From the NCBI GenBank assembly GCA_037178855.1, contig JASJZC010000007.1, positions 2,976,001 through 3,040,000 on the forward strand: DNA of 64,000 nt, read 5' to 3'. This document shows, in pieces, positions 40,601 through 52,100 of this stretch (position 1 is the stretch's first letter; every line of letters begins with the position of its first letter). A model generated the notes under the pieces. The model saw only the letters and a list, made by a program, of their open reading frames with translations. It searched no databases and was not told the DNA's origin. The stretch is from Oscheius sp. JU75. Lineage: Eukaryota; Nematoda; Chromadorea; Rhabditida; Rhabditidae. Position numbers and translations under genes: made by a program.

Positions 40601-41617
40601 TTTGCCAGTTGTTGTTGAAGTACAATCTTACCTTTCTCATTCATTTTGACGCAGGCACCAAAGTCTCCAAGCTTGACATGTCCTTTGGAATCAATCATAA
40701 CGTTGTCGGGCTTGAAGTCACGATGAATGTAACCTAGTTGATGGAGGGAATCCAATGCTAGAGCTACTTCAGCTACGTAGAAGCGCACAACATTCTCAGG
40801 AACTCGACTCTCTTCAAATTTGGACATGAGAGCGACGAGGTCTCCCCCGGGGTAATAGTCCATTGCAAAAAACTGAAAAGATGAGCTTTTAAACTGAAAA
40901 TAGTTAATTTTACCAAGCTTTCTTGGTCCTGGAAAGCGTACTGAAGGTTGGTTATCCACTTTCGGTCACCATACACAAGAACATCGCGTTCTTCATGGAA
41001 TCGAGCGTTGTCAGATCGTCGAATACAGGAAGCCTTGTCTATTTGTTTCAGAGCATAGATCTAAAAAAGCATGTAAAGATAAAGTTGCTCAAACTAATCA
41101 AACCTCGTTCGTTCCTTTTAATCGGACCACGCTGACCTCGCCAAAAGATCCTCGGCCGATCAACTTGATCTTTTCAAAATCGGACTTTTTCAGTCTCAGT
41201 TCCTCTACTTTTTTCACTACTTCTCTCACTGAAATTATTCATAAGTAACAAGGTGATAATGCTCTAACGAGGATCAAGAAAGTTGGTTTTCAACTGGACA
41301 TCTGTTCTAAGAGTGCATCTTCCGAGTTCTTGATGGGTATAGATGAAACAGTCTGCAAAAGTTCACATAAAACAAAACAGAAAAACCATACCAAGTAAAG
41401 CTTCTAATGACAGCGACCCTTTGTATTTAGAGGCCCCGTCAAGATAGAGCCTTTCCAACTCGGCCATCCGATTGAGCGGAAGTTGGGAATCCTCGGTCGG
41501 TGCCTCATTTTGAATCACGTTGGCCATGTCTCCGTGAACTACAGAGGATGAAGAGGACACAGACTCACAATCTGGATCCCCGGCAGGAGGATCCTCTGGC
41601 TCTTTGCCAGTTGTCAT
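34679..41617 (-). CDS. mrck-1: MRCK, Cdc42-binding myotonic-dystrophy-kinase-related kinase
   Basis: ATG at 41617, directly after an acceptor; TGA at 34679-34681. In order: an N-terminal extension with [20 protein letters not shown]; an AGC kinase domain ([84 protein letters not shown]); a kinase tail with [14 protein letters not shown] and [10 protein letters not shown]; long coiled coil (39.9-37.5 kb); a C1 zinc finger ([17 protein letters not shown]...[12 protein letters not shown]); a PH domain ([18 protein letters not shown] ... [15 protein letters not shown]); a CNH domain ([16 protein letters not shown] ... [20 protein letters not shown]); and a CRIB motif ([16 protein letters not shown]), ending in a Ser-rich tail. 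This is the complete MRCK layout; the kinase phosphorylates myosin regulators under Cdc42. ROCK is excluded by the CNH and CRIB domains. An alternative last exon and a short C-terminal intron-retention ending are possible. Confidence 0.93.
39011..39052. repeat. 12-bp perfect inverted repeat next to the internal poly(A) signal
   Basis: CCATGTTAAACA at 39011-39022 is the exact reverse complement of TGTTTAACATGG at 39041-39052, with an 18-nt loop. On the minus-strand RNA the hairpin starts 19 nt after the AATAAA, where cleavage would occur. Confidence 0.75.
39071..39076 (-). terminator. Poly(A) signal for the short MRCK transcript
   Basis: AATAAA on the minus strand, 141 nt after the TGA of the alternative exon and inside the roughly 720-nt intron of the full-length transcript. 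Confidence 0.5.
39217..39558 (-). CDS. mrck-1: Alternative 3'-terminal exon of MRCK encoding a membrane-anchored tail
   Basis: After the coiled-coil exon ending ...SELQR at 39610 (donor GTGAGC), an acceptor CTATCTCCCAG only 51 nt on opens a 113-codon frame in the same phase as the distant acceptor (38887) used for the full-length protein. It encodes a Pro/Ser linker ([19 protein letters not shown]), two basic clusters (RRKRRR and KRKRVPRK, bipartite NLS-like), a transmembrane helix ([19 protein letters not shown]) and a 25-residue tail ending MDSYFKN, TGA at 39217-39219. Keeping the 51-nt intron also leaves the frame open. An AATAAA lies 141 nt after the stop (39076-39071). The product would be kinase plus partial coiled coil plus C-terminal anchor, resembling tail-anchored DMPK isoforms. 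No transcript evidence is available. Confidence 0.6.
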   Translation of the reverse strand, partial: FSDYPPPDPLPVVVPALVRTSSSEDSVYCVRRKRRRLHSPKKAASTPSSGSKRKRVPRKVQPAPNHGIYLPLIIGVGVLLICGTIFTCRDTLNIKLQHSTKMINAIMDSYFKN

Positions 41618-41639
41618 CTGAAAAAAATGGTGGTGATCC

Positions 41640-44600
41640 ACTGTTTTTGCGGTTTTGTCAGCGCCTCTGTCTGTGAGATATGGGCCACTCGCCGATGTCC
41701 TGAGTAATTACACCGAGCTGAACGGGACACGAACAAAATACGGCCGTCTTGGTTTTTCAAACCAGTCATCAAGCGCTAAAACGATGTCTAATACTTGTCC
41801 CGAAAGTGCAAATTAGGCTAACCAAAAAAGACCAATGGTCAAATCTGCCCAGACGACCTTTTAATTATGTAATAATGAACTCACATATTGGCAAAAACGA
41901 ACTGAATCTTGGATACACGTGTGTTGCACGCTCCTATTATCTACAGTTCTGAAAGAATACCAATTGGTAAAAGTTAAGAGCAGGAAGAGAAAACACAGGT
42001 AATGAAGGATAACGCGTTGGGCAGAAAGGACGAGCTTCGAGGAGCCACTTGAGCTGCTCGCATGTAGTCGGTGAAGCTGGCCCAAGCTATTTACTCACTC
42101 TCAAAACACAAGAGTTGATATACAGAAGATAACTTTAGGCTTTGTCAAAAACTGAACTGTACGTTGGTCTGAGATCTTGAATAGGGTAGAAATAGTCAAG
42201 GGTTGTTACAATTATAGGGTCAAATCGATAAATTAGTTGCTTTTGTAGAACTCGCCTGCGCTAAACGACAGCTGAATGGAAAAGCGAAACACATTCAGAT
42301 AATGCGTTCCCAAAAAACTTTCAAAATTCCATATCCCTGATTATTTACGTGAAAAGATTTGTAAAGATTTGAAGCTGAATATAATTTCCACAGCATAATG
42401 ATCAAATCTAAACGACTTTTGTTTATATGAAGAGTAAGGAGGCTATCAAAGGATGTTACAAGTTTCGCAAACTGTTTACAATGAACTAGTTTGAACTGTT
42501 AGGCATTGTGAAAGTCAAAATTATAAGGTCTGGTTCTCTACTATTGGAAAACGAGTCAAGAAAAACTATGTACCGTGTCTTCGCTACTGGTAAATTGAAA
42601 ATATAAGAGTTTTTCGTGTGGTTATCGAAATTCAGACCAGTTTTATGATATAGGGTTAATACTTCGAAATTCTACAGACCTTGCCTTCTGTTAGACTATT
42701 AAAACTATAGTAAGTGAAGAAAAGATGCAGTTTTTGAAACTTAACCAAGAAAAGAGATCGAAATGGACCGAACGGCCGCGAGCCTGTTAAAGGATGTAAT
42801 GGCATCGGAGCGCGCTTGAGGTGCCGAAAAGGACACAAAGGATTGGCCCATTTACGAGAAATGTAAATTGTTGCAAATTGATTTACTTCCTAGATGGGGA
42901 TTGTAACCATTTCTCTCTGTGGTATTGACAAGATTGAAATGCTTATACGTTAAGAAATGAAGGTGGTATTCTAATATGGAAACGGTAGGCAATACGCAAT
43001 GAACCAACCCTATCATAGTTTATCCAGCCATACGATCTGAAGAGCAAGAAATATTATGAAAATGAGCTTTTTTTTTTTTAAAACGAAGCGTTTGAAAATG
43101 TATTCAATATGAAAAAATGTATACTCATGTTTAGCTAAGAGGGCTAGGTACCTATGTTCGCCTGATCAATAATCCTAGCCTGATCAGGTGACACTATTCC
43201 TTATGAAAACAAGCCTCTGCCATCCCGCGCACTGGCATAATCGCATGAGACAGCTGAACAATTGTGTTAGAAGAGTTCTGACTCACTGGGCCATTTTTTG
43301 TCTTTGCTAATGGCGGTGTGTATCTGGCCGAGATAGAAAGCAACATGTGGTATCTATGGGTCACTCTTATCTGTTCTCTATCTGAGGGAAATAAGAGAGC
43401 AAACTGGGCAAAATGTTCCGAAGAACAACGACCTTGGAGTCTCAATGGCGGCTTCGTTCATCCTTTTTCAGGTTTTCAAGGCCCATCATCGTCTCCTTTC
43501 TTGATCATATTTGGTCAAGTGTGAAGGAACACGAGAATTTAACGACAGATAATCTTGGGTAATTCTGCGTCGAAAACAATAGTAAACCAGGGAGTGCGAA
43601 AGGAACAATTGGGAGCCCGTGCGCGACGGTGACGTGAAATTCGGGCCTGAGTCAGCATAGGGTGAGCGAGTGTAATGGCCAAGTCCAGATTTCGGGGTTG
43701 TGTACTGCCGAATGTCCATCTGTCAGTGGGTAGTAGAATGCAAACCACGTCTATAATCTTTTCAGGAGGGAAAGACTGTTAATGGGCTTAGAGTAACACC
43801 AGATACAGGCCATTAGGAGCTTAAAACAGGGCTACACAAGGGGTCAGAGGCCAAGACGTGTGGCGATTATGAGGAGGCCTGGTGGTTGGGGGCTATATGC
43901 CAGTCGACCTCAGCTCGACCCGAACTATACAGAGGGGAGGATGGCCAGTGCGGAGAGACTGCATGAGGTTGAGAGAGGACAGAGAGATGCGAAGCTGTAT
44001 GTCATAAACCGTTTCCCGCGGACTACCACAAATACACGAAGGTCGTGTTATGTCTGTTCCAGCTGGCGGCCTTACGAGATCTTCTTTCTTTGCTTTTTGG
44101 TAAAGAGTTCTGATGGACATCTAACGACCCTCGCCTGGCGCCTCAAAGTTCTTGGGATCGCGCCGTTTTCTTCATTTTAGCTTCGGATTCTTCTAGTTAA
44201 TATTTCAAAGTAGAACAATAAACTACACATATCTAGTACTGAGCCATCTAGTGGAATTGACGCGCACTCCGCTAAGAAATTTGGAAAAAAAAGTCAGGCA
44301 ACTCTGCAATAATTATTCGGTCATGTTTTTGTCGTCTTTCCATTCCAGGGATGTTAAACATTATACTTGAGATTCTAGTCGAAAATCTCTCGAGTCGGGT
44401 CCGACCGCAATTGAAATATTAGGTTTTTTTTTCCTTTCCAAAGTAGTGAATGAATATGAATAAGGTATACATCGCTCAAACTAAGAGAAACTCGGTCGTT
44501 TACCGTTGTGGAAATACCATTTCAGGGCATTTGCTCGGCTCGAGTCCATTTCGAGTCCGACTCGGAAAGACGAGTTGAACAAGTACATTGAACATCTCTG

Positions 44601-47297
44601 GATAGACAAGCGATAGAGAGAAATTGCGCGCCAACTATCAAAGCAAAGTGTCATAATGTGGTGGTCAGTGTTAAAAACGAAATTTCAGACCATGAGCCTT
44701 TCATAAACTATTCCCAGGCTTGACCCATAGTTACTGTACTTGAATCTCTGTAAAAGAATATGTTTTGCTTTTTTTTGTAACAGAAAATGCTTCTCCTTTT
44801 CCTTACATGATATAAGGGAAACGGAGGCAATTGAGATCCTAATGAAGGAGTACCTAAGAAGTATTGGGTAGGTGCGAAAACAATGAGTTACGGGCACGCG
44901 TCTAAGGATCACAGGCCGCCTAATCAGCTTTACTTCTCGAACAGCTCGAAAAACAGGGTCAAAACATTTCTTTGACCAAATTTGCCCAAAGTGTTTTCTG
45001 AAGTTTATCTGAAAGTGCAAAGTTTCAGAATGGCACGTGGAGAAAATGCAAATATGATTCGACGTGACCAAGGAAAGTCTACACACAGCTGACATTGTAG
45101 ATTTGGGATGAAATAGTGAAATGCACTTCGATAACAAGATAGCTTCGAAAGCAGAGAGGGAAGAGTAGACCCCAATGCAAACGGGAGCAGATGTTCGGTC
45201 TCGGAGGTCGTCCATGTGCGTGAATAATAGTCAAAATCGATTTCAGAGATTCATTTTGAACCTGTTTTTGTTTTGTCAATAATGCGCGGAGACTATTATA
45301 GCCGGCTGAATAATGTTCCGCTTTTTGTCAAGGCAAATCCAGTGGATTCACACCGGGAATACTAAAACTGCTAGGTATTCTAGAAAGCAAGAGAGAGTGT
45401 GTGGGTCGATCATAAAAGGGAGAAGAGTGCATTCTGAACAGACAGCTCACAAGTGCCAAAATGTGGCGGAATTTCTGATTCAGCAATTGCAGCAGGTAAA
45501 CTAGGGCAGTGCCGGTTGCTCGGGGGTAGTCGGCAGAATGGAATACTCCTTCCATTTTTGAACATTCTTCGAAAACGACAAATAATTATTGGCGGCGTCT
45601 GTTCCGAGAATCTGTCAGAAGAGGAATGCGCCCGATAAGGAACACCCGTGTGGAAAAGGTTGTAAAACGGGCAGTGAAGATCTTTGACACCCCCGTTCTG
45701 TGTTGCAATTTATGCACAAGGTTTTTAAAGAAAGTTGTGAAGAAAATGCAAATTTTCAAGGGAAGCTTAGGAATATTTTAAGGGCTAAATATTTGTTAAA
45801 CATTAGCGCAAGCTGTGACGTATTTCCAGCGCAGCTTGGTCAAAATTGTATGAAGCCCGTTTAGTGGAAAAACATGGCAGGCTGTAAATTAATAAACTGT
45901 CAAAGTGCAATCCGGAATCATTTCAAAACTTTGCTGGAAGAAACCAGCAAGATTTTCCACGTGAACCTGATTCGTGGGAGCGGAGCTGAAAGATAAACAG
46001 ATTTCTATGTTAAAACAATGCGCGGACCGAAAGCACAGAACCGGATGTCTTGCAAAAGAGAATGAGCTGGCTATATTATCACAGACTAAAAACTGAAGAA
46101 GGAAGCAAATTATTCAAAGCCGAGTTGCGAAGAACACGTTTATGATAGCGGGACGGCCTCGACTGCAAAGGCAAACATGAAATGCTGTCAGTGGAATCGA
46201 CCATAGCTATCGAAACGACCCTCCGGATGAATGGTCAGTTGTTTCAATAATATTTGGTCCCAAATCGTTGTGGGCAACAGATGGTGTTTCAATTAATTAA
46301 TGGTCACATAGCTCAGTGGCTCGCAAAACTCGAACATCACGTCTGCTTTCGTTCCCCGAGGTTCTTCCCTACACTGAATTACTGACTACGTGCACAAAAT
46401 TTTAGAACTCTGGGAAATAAATCGGAGAACTCATGCCTCAATGCACATAAAACGTTAAATTGTCCCACATCAACATGAACTCTGAACGATCAGAACAATG
46501 TGACGAAGTGCCTCAGCTCGCTGCCGACAAGAGTTATTGATGTCTGAGAAAATGTCTTACTGATTCAGCATTTTCTTCGACGATGAATTCGAAGAAGAAA
46601 GAAATGAAATGGAGACCGCAAATGATCATCGAAGCAAGCAAGAATTGTAACAGAAGAATTATGTAAAATGCATCGTTCGCTGCTTTGGCAGTAATACGAT
46701 TACAGTAGGCTTGTTTTATGTGAAGTTTCTCACCCGCTTCTTCTGACAGCTCTTACAGCTTGAGTATAATGTTGAGTATAATTGTATCAATTATAATTTC
46801 AGCTTCATTTTTATCAGTTATCACGCTATAGTTTCATCCCTTCCGACAGATCCTGTCGCCAGCTACCACCACCTAAAAACCTACTTTCAGTCTCACAGGA
46901 CCTTCGTTTTACTAATTGCGTTTTTCTTATTGAGAATCACAAATTGGCACTGCTAATTTGTCTATGAACGCATAATCCCTAGATCGTCAATTAGCGGGGA
47001 TTACTCCTTATTTACTAACTGCTTCGTACGTAACACCAGTTTCAAACCTTTCCAGAAGAATTTCAGAGAGATAACGCTCGTTTAAATTTGGACACGTCTA
47101 CTAATAGGAGGGATTTGCGTGTGGCGAGCGCTATAGTTGCACAGCTACCATATTTGCCCTCCGGCTTCGGTCGTTGGGTAATCTCCGTAGATGGCCCACC
47201 GCTTCGAACTCTCTTAGCTGCTGTCGGTTGTTCTAAACTAGTTCCAAACCAGCTATAGGACTCAGCGGACAGCAGTTCTACGCGGCTATGCTTGACT
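41640..47297. other. Gene-poor region, no gene recognised
   Basis: About 5.6 kb of non-coding appearance: short overlapping frames only, poly-T/A tracts (for example 43069-43083), and one tRNA-like relic (46304-46376). The left end presumably holds the MRCK promoter. Open frames at 43860-44180 (plus) and 44685-45215 (minus) have no recognisable features and no supporting splice partners. Confidence 0.5.
46304..46376 (+). repeat. tRNA-like relic
   Basis: ATAGCTCAGTGG is a perfect tRNA A-box, and about 45 nt later GAGGTTCTTCCC is a degraded B-box. The arms do not fold into a cloverleaf, so this is a tRNA pseudogene or SINE head rather than a gene. Confidence 0.35.
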
Positions 47298-48177
47298 ATG
47301 CTGATCTTTTTTCTTATATTCACTTTGGCAGCTGTTAAAACTGAGAGTACGGTAAGTTGGGAAACAAACGTCTTTTAAATTATTTTATGCTGTGAATCTT
47401 TTTTTAGTAATAGCTAAACAGCTGTCATTGCAAATTCATAATACTTTCTGGTACTTTGTGGGAAAAAAGGTAGCTTTGTTGCCAGCTGACTTTGAAACAA
47501 TAAGTGTCAGAAATGATGTAAAGAGTATATAGCACACAAAAAGCGAGTTTGACACTCGTATATTCTTGACATTTTTGGTTTTTATGCTATATTCCAATAT
47601 ATAGTTTGTTTGTTGTTACGAGTTTTAAAAACCTTCTTCAACCTACAACATAAACGTGCTTTTCTTAATAGTGATGCTTTATTTTCTAAAACACTAATAT
47701 TGTTCAGGACAGTTCGAATGAGTACGTTGGAAAACTCTTCCACGTATCAATACGTCTTGCGCCTGATCGGTTGCGACGCACGCACAGGATCGATGGAGAA
47801 GCTCACGGTAAGCAAGTTAAGTTTATGCCAACATAGTAGTGGCAAATCAGTCGCCCTTCATTGTTTTATTTGCTTTTTGCGGCAATCATTGCTTGAGGCG
47901 CGGTCAGCTAAGTTTTCTGCGCTAAGGACTTGAGTGATATGTGCTCCGCAGCTCTCTCCGAGAGGTCACGCAACTCTCCCGCCCCACTTTCAGAATTTTT
48001 TGAGCCACAGGGCAAACGCTTAATGGACTCCAATTTCGTTGTGCATCGCAATCTCCTGTCAGTATTCCCCGTCATATTTCTTTATACAAATGTAAAGAAC
48101 AGTATATTCTTCTAATGGCACAATGTGTGATCTTCGCTGCCACGTTCCTCTACTTTCAGATTGCAAGATGCTAAACT
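47298..48177 (+). CDS. Possible small secretory / neuropeptide-like precursor
   Basis: Exon 1 (47298-47351) encodes a signal peptide, MLIFFLIFTLAAVKTEST. Exon 2 (47708-47807) adds DSSNEYVGKLFHVSIRLAPD and a basic stretch. Exon 3 (from 47952) reads ALSERSRNSPAPLSEFFEPQ, then GKR, LMDSNFVVHRN. Splice phases (0, then 1) agree and the donors are good (GTAAGT, GTAAGC). The GKR would be an amidation/dibasic cleavage site leaving a peptide ending FFEPQ-amide. The 3' end is ambiguous: a donor at 48091 leads to an early stop near 48177, and another choice gives a longer tail. There is no family match and no repeated peptide, so the gene itself is uncertain. Confidence 0.35.
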
Positions 48178-48359
48178 GCAGCCTTCTGGGCAGGATTACA
48201 CCTTAGTTAACTGCTATGCGCTTCACCTAGATTACGCTTGCAATGCGATCGTTTTAAAAATATGTTTAAGATCAGCTATAAAGCTAACCGCAAAGTATTT
48301 TTCGCAATTTCTGCAAATTTATTCCACCTTCAGTATTGTTATAAACGTTTAGCAGAAAC

Positions 48360-49150
48360 AAGATGCTAATGTGCTTGCTCAGCAGCATGCAAAAGAAGAA
48401 CAGTTTATCGGTGCATTATTTCAGTAGAGCAACCTTAAAACACAAAACTGTTCCAAGTTGTCCATGTAACAGTTCCCTCAGCTAAATCTGGCTTTTCACT
48501 CTAGAAGAGGTTGTTTTCCGCGAGATTTCGCTCATCGCTATACACACGCTAAGTGACATCTGTTGACCGAGCCCTTGTCCTTCGAGCGGAACCCCTTTTG
48601 TGGTCTTAAGAAAAAATAGAATGTCCATCTGTAGCTTTCAGCAGATTTCCTTAGATACTGCTACGTTTCATATTGTTTGTGAATGTTGGAAGGTGTGAAC
48701 AAGTGCTACCCCAAGACTCCCCACTTTTGCAGTTGGTTTGTATTGAACTTTCTATTTCGGTGACCCTTCTGTTTTGATTTCTCAGGATAATTCCTGAATC
48801 GGAGCACTTGACGCCTGGAGCGAGGATCTTTGTTTGTTTCTGCTACGTTTCATATCAGAGCAGCGACCGATAGCCCACGAAATCCAAACTCAGCCGCGTC
48901 TCGCCTTGTTTGCGGATCTTCGCCCCGCTGGGCATAAATCTCACTGTATCCCATCTTGCACCTTTTCCCTCCTATTCATCTCATGTTTCTTCACAAACAT
49001 CGTTCACTCCTCGCCCCGTTTTTGCAGAAACTTCCAAGTACTAGGAGCTATTTTAAACAAAACGGTCTTGTCCAACAACTTGATTGTCTTTCTTTTCTTA
49101 ACTGTCAAAAAAACATCTTAAATAAATTAGACTCGACTTATGCCGATCTG
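48360..49150. other. No gene recognised
   Basis: Intergenic sequence upstream of the lustrin/Kunitz gene. The open frames here are T-rich and overlapping, with no motif or convincing splice chain. Confidence 0.45.
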
Positions 49151-49159
49151 TGATGGGTG

Positions 49160-52100
49160 ATGGTGACGTGGGTGCTATTACTACTTTGTTTTAGCCTTGT
49201 CAAGGCGGACATATTGGTCCGAACCATCACTGTAAACAATGTCAATTATGAAGGTATGCATATTATTATGGAAAATGTGACATAACTTAATTTGAACGTT
49301 TCAGACTTTTCCCTTCTTTGTGCCGAGGGTATTCCTCTCCTCATGGAGGACCACAAGCCGCGACCTTGTCAGCCGAGACCGTGGAAAGCGGAGCAACGAT
49401 GTCCAGCTGGTTTCTGGTGTCATGAAGGTGACGACGAGAGCAGTTACTACTGTTGTCCCAGAAGTAGAAAAGGTTTCTAACCTTCTTTCCGTGGAAAGTT
49501 ATATTCCAGTGTCAAACCACTGCCACCTACCTCCAGCCACAGGATTTGGAAAGCAGGTTATGAGACGGTTCTACTACGACTGGAAGACCGACGGCTGTCA
49601 TGAGCTTCATTACACCGGAATTGGTGGAAACGAGAACAGTTACATGAATTACGAATCCTGTGAAGCAGAATGTAGAGGTACTTTGAGAAAAAAGTCATAA
49701 TTTCATTCCGGCTATAGGTGCTGGTGAACCGACTCCAAAAGTTTTCGGTGGACTCTCTTCCTCGACAAAAGAAGACAAAAAGAATCCTGAAAAAGACAAA
49801 GGAGGGAAAGACAAGGGCAAAGGAGTGAGCTTTATATCGTTTTCTATAAGAAACTTCTTAAGCATACCATTTCTTTCACCATTTCATCCACTGATACTCC
49901 TCCAATGCCATCATCGAAGGAAACGGGTGAGCCTCTCTATCCAACGGTCTTACCTTCAAAGGAAGAAACTGGTATTTTTGTTGAATATACAACTTCAATC
50001 AATTCTTAGTTACTCAAACTCGTCCGATTACAACAACGGCAGCCTTCGTGCCAGAGACAACCACGTCTGTCCCCATTGAACCTGTGGAAAATCCTTGTGT
50101 ATTGCCACTGGAGCGCGGAAGTAGCGGAGGTACTGCCAGGAAAATGTGAGGGTTAAATCGATCTTTTATGGAATATTTCAGGTGGTATTACGATCAAACC
50201 AGCTTGTCTTGTGCCCAGTTTACTTATCTAGGAACAGATGGCAATGAGAACAGATTTGAGTCAGCTCTACAATGCATGACCACTTGTGGCATTGGTTCGT
50301 TGTTGACGTAATCGGTTCACATGCTTTTAGGAAAACCAACTCGCAAATCTTGTGATCTGAGTCCTTCAATCGGATCTGGTTCATTCAAGATTCCACGTTA
50401 CTTCTTTGACAACAAGACCCAACGATGCGAATTGTTCTATTACTCTGGAATGAATGGAAACGATAATAGATTCTACAAAAAGCACAAATGTGAACGACTG
50501 TGCTTAGGAAGTAAGTTTGCAACATATAAATCTACTTAAAAATATCAGAACAATCGAAGAAGAAGGAGCAGACACGTCAGCCTGAACAATTTACCATGTC
50601 TCCTACACGAATTGTAGACAACTTTGTGTCTAGCGAACCAACCAGTAAGTTATGAAATCCTTCATAGTTTTGTCTATATTTAGAGCCTGAACCCGAACCA
50701 AGAACTCCTGTAACTTTTCCGCCTTTTACCCGACATACCGCTCCACCCACTAACCGACCAATTGAAATAGAGTTTCCCAAGGAACACACGTTAACAAAAC
50801 AGCCTCAACCAGGTTTTCTTTCAAGTTGTATCACAGAGACAAGCAATTTTTCAGAACATACCCATTTTGAGAAGTATGAGACTAGGAAACCCCCTAAAGT
50901 AGTTGAACAACTACCAGAGACAACGAGATCGCCGTGGGTGATAGATTCCACTACTCTGTTCTATACTCCTTCGCCTACTACACCTTCTGATGCTGGCTTC
51001 ATGGTTCGGACTGAAACTTCAGCACCAATCGAACTACAAACGTTCCCTACCTTAGTCTATGTGCCAAAAGAAGAAGTGGAACCTGGTACACTACCACCAA
51101 ACGTTTTCCCTCATGAAGGCAGACCTTCTCAAAAACCCGTAGATGCTCTTTTCAGTCATCTCATGACAGTCAAGGTATAATTTCTAAAAAAAAAAAAAAA
51201 AAGACAAACAAATTTCAGTTACCATCTATCACGGAAGCACCTTCGGTCAGGCAGCCATATCAGCCAAAACCAATATCGACTGAGAATGGCGTAATACAAC
51301 CTTCTCACGCGAACCAAAATTCGAATGTACCCCAAATATCTCAATCTTCTCAAGAAAAAGGACAGGCTGCAGGACCCTTCATTCAACCGTACCCGCATCA
51401 GCCTCAGCTCCCTACCAATCCGAATGTTATTTCGCAACAGCCACAGAATCCAGTTCCAAACTATGTTCAACTGCCAATTCAAGCTTCTAAACCTTCTGTA
51501 TCACAACTTCCACCGCAGCAGCCGATATCTCCGTATCCGCAACTACCGGTGCAACAGCCAGCTCCACAGTTACCACCTGCAGTTGGTAATCATTTTATCA
51601 CCGGAGCTCCCACGATTGTTGAAAAAAGTCATGTCGGTCCTGCTCCGGACACTCATGCTCCATCAGGTGACTCAAACTACAAACATATGATGGTCTATTT
51701 TCAGGCAATTTTTCTTGTGTGTTTCCTTTAGAAGAAACAGAAGAAGCTCCTCGGCTTCACATTCTTACACCTGAGCAGCTTGAATCTGTAGCTAGCTCCT
51801 TTGGTGCACATGTTACTGCAAACCAACAGAACATCTTTGGAACAGAGTTTTCTCAGCAGCAGGCTAATGGAATCAAACCAACCGAAGCTCCTCAGGGCTC
51901 GATTCTCTCCATCCCGCCTAGACAATGGGCAACAGCAGTGCCGCCAGCGTATCCTTATATCCAGCCGGTGACTGAAGCCCAACCTATCCAGCCAATACCG
52001 CTGCTACCAAACATGCAACAGCCTAGTCAGATTATTGTGCCACAACAGCCACCGCAGCACATTATGCTTCCTACTCTACCCAACGTTGCTCAACCAGTGT

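Noticed and set aside
34679..41617. Assignment of the large kinase to ROCK (let-502)
   Set aside because: CNH and CRIB domains, C1 before an unsplit PH domain, and the NHAE-type kinase end match MRCK, not ROCK.
43860..44180. 106-codon plus-strand open frame with antisense partner
   Set aside because: GC-richer local composition explains the length; no domain and no supporting exons.
44685..45215. 176-codon minus-strand open frame
   Set aside because: The longest unsupported frame, but low-complexity Ser/Phe/Ile sequence with no motif, and its 5' part overlaps other frames; kept out for lack of evidence.
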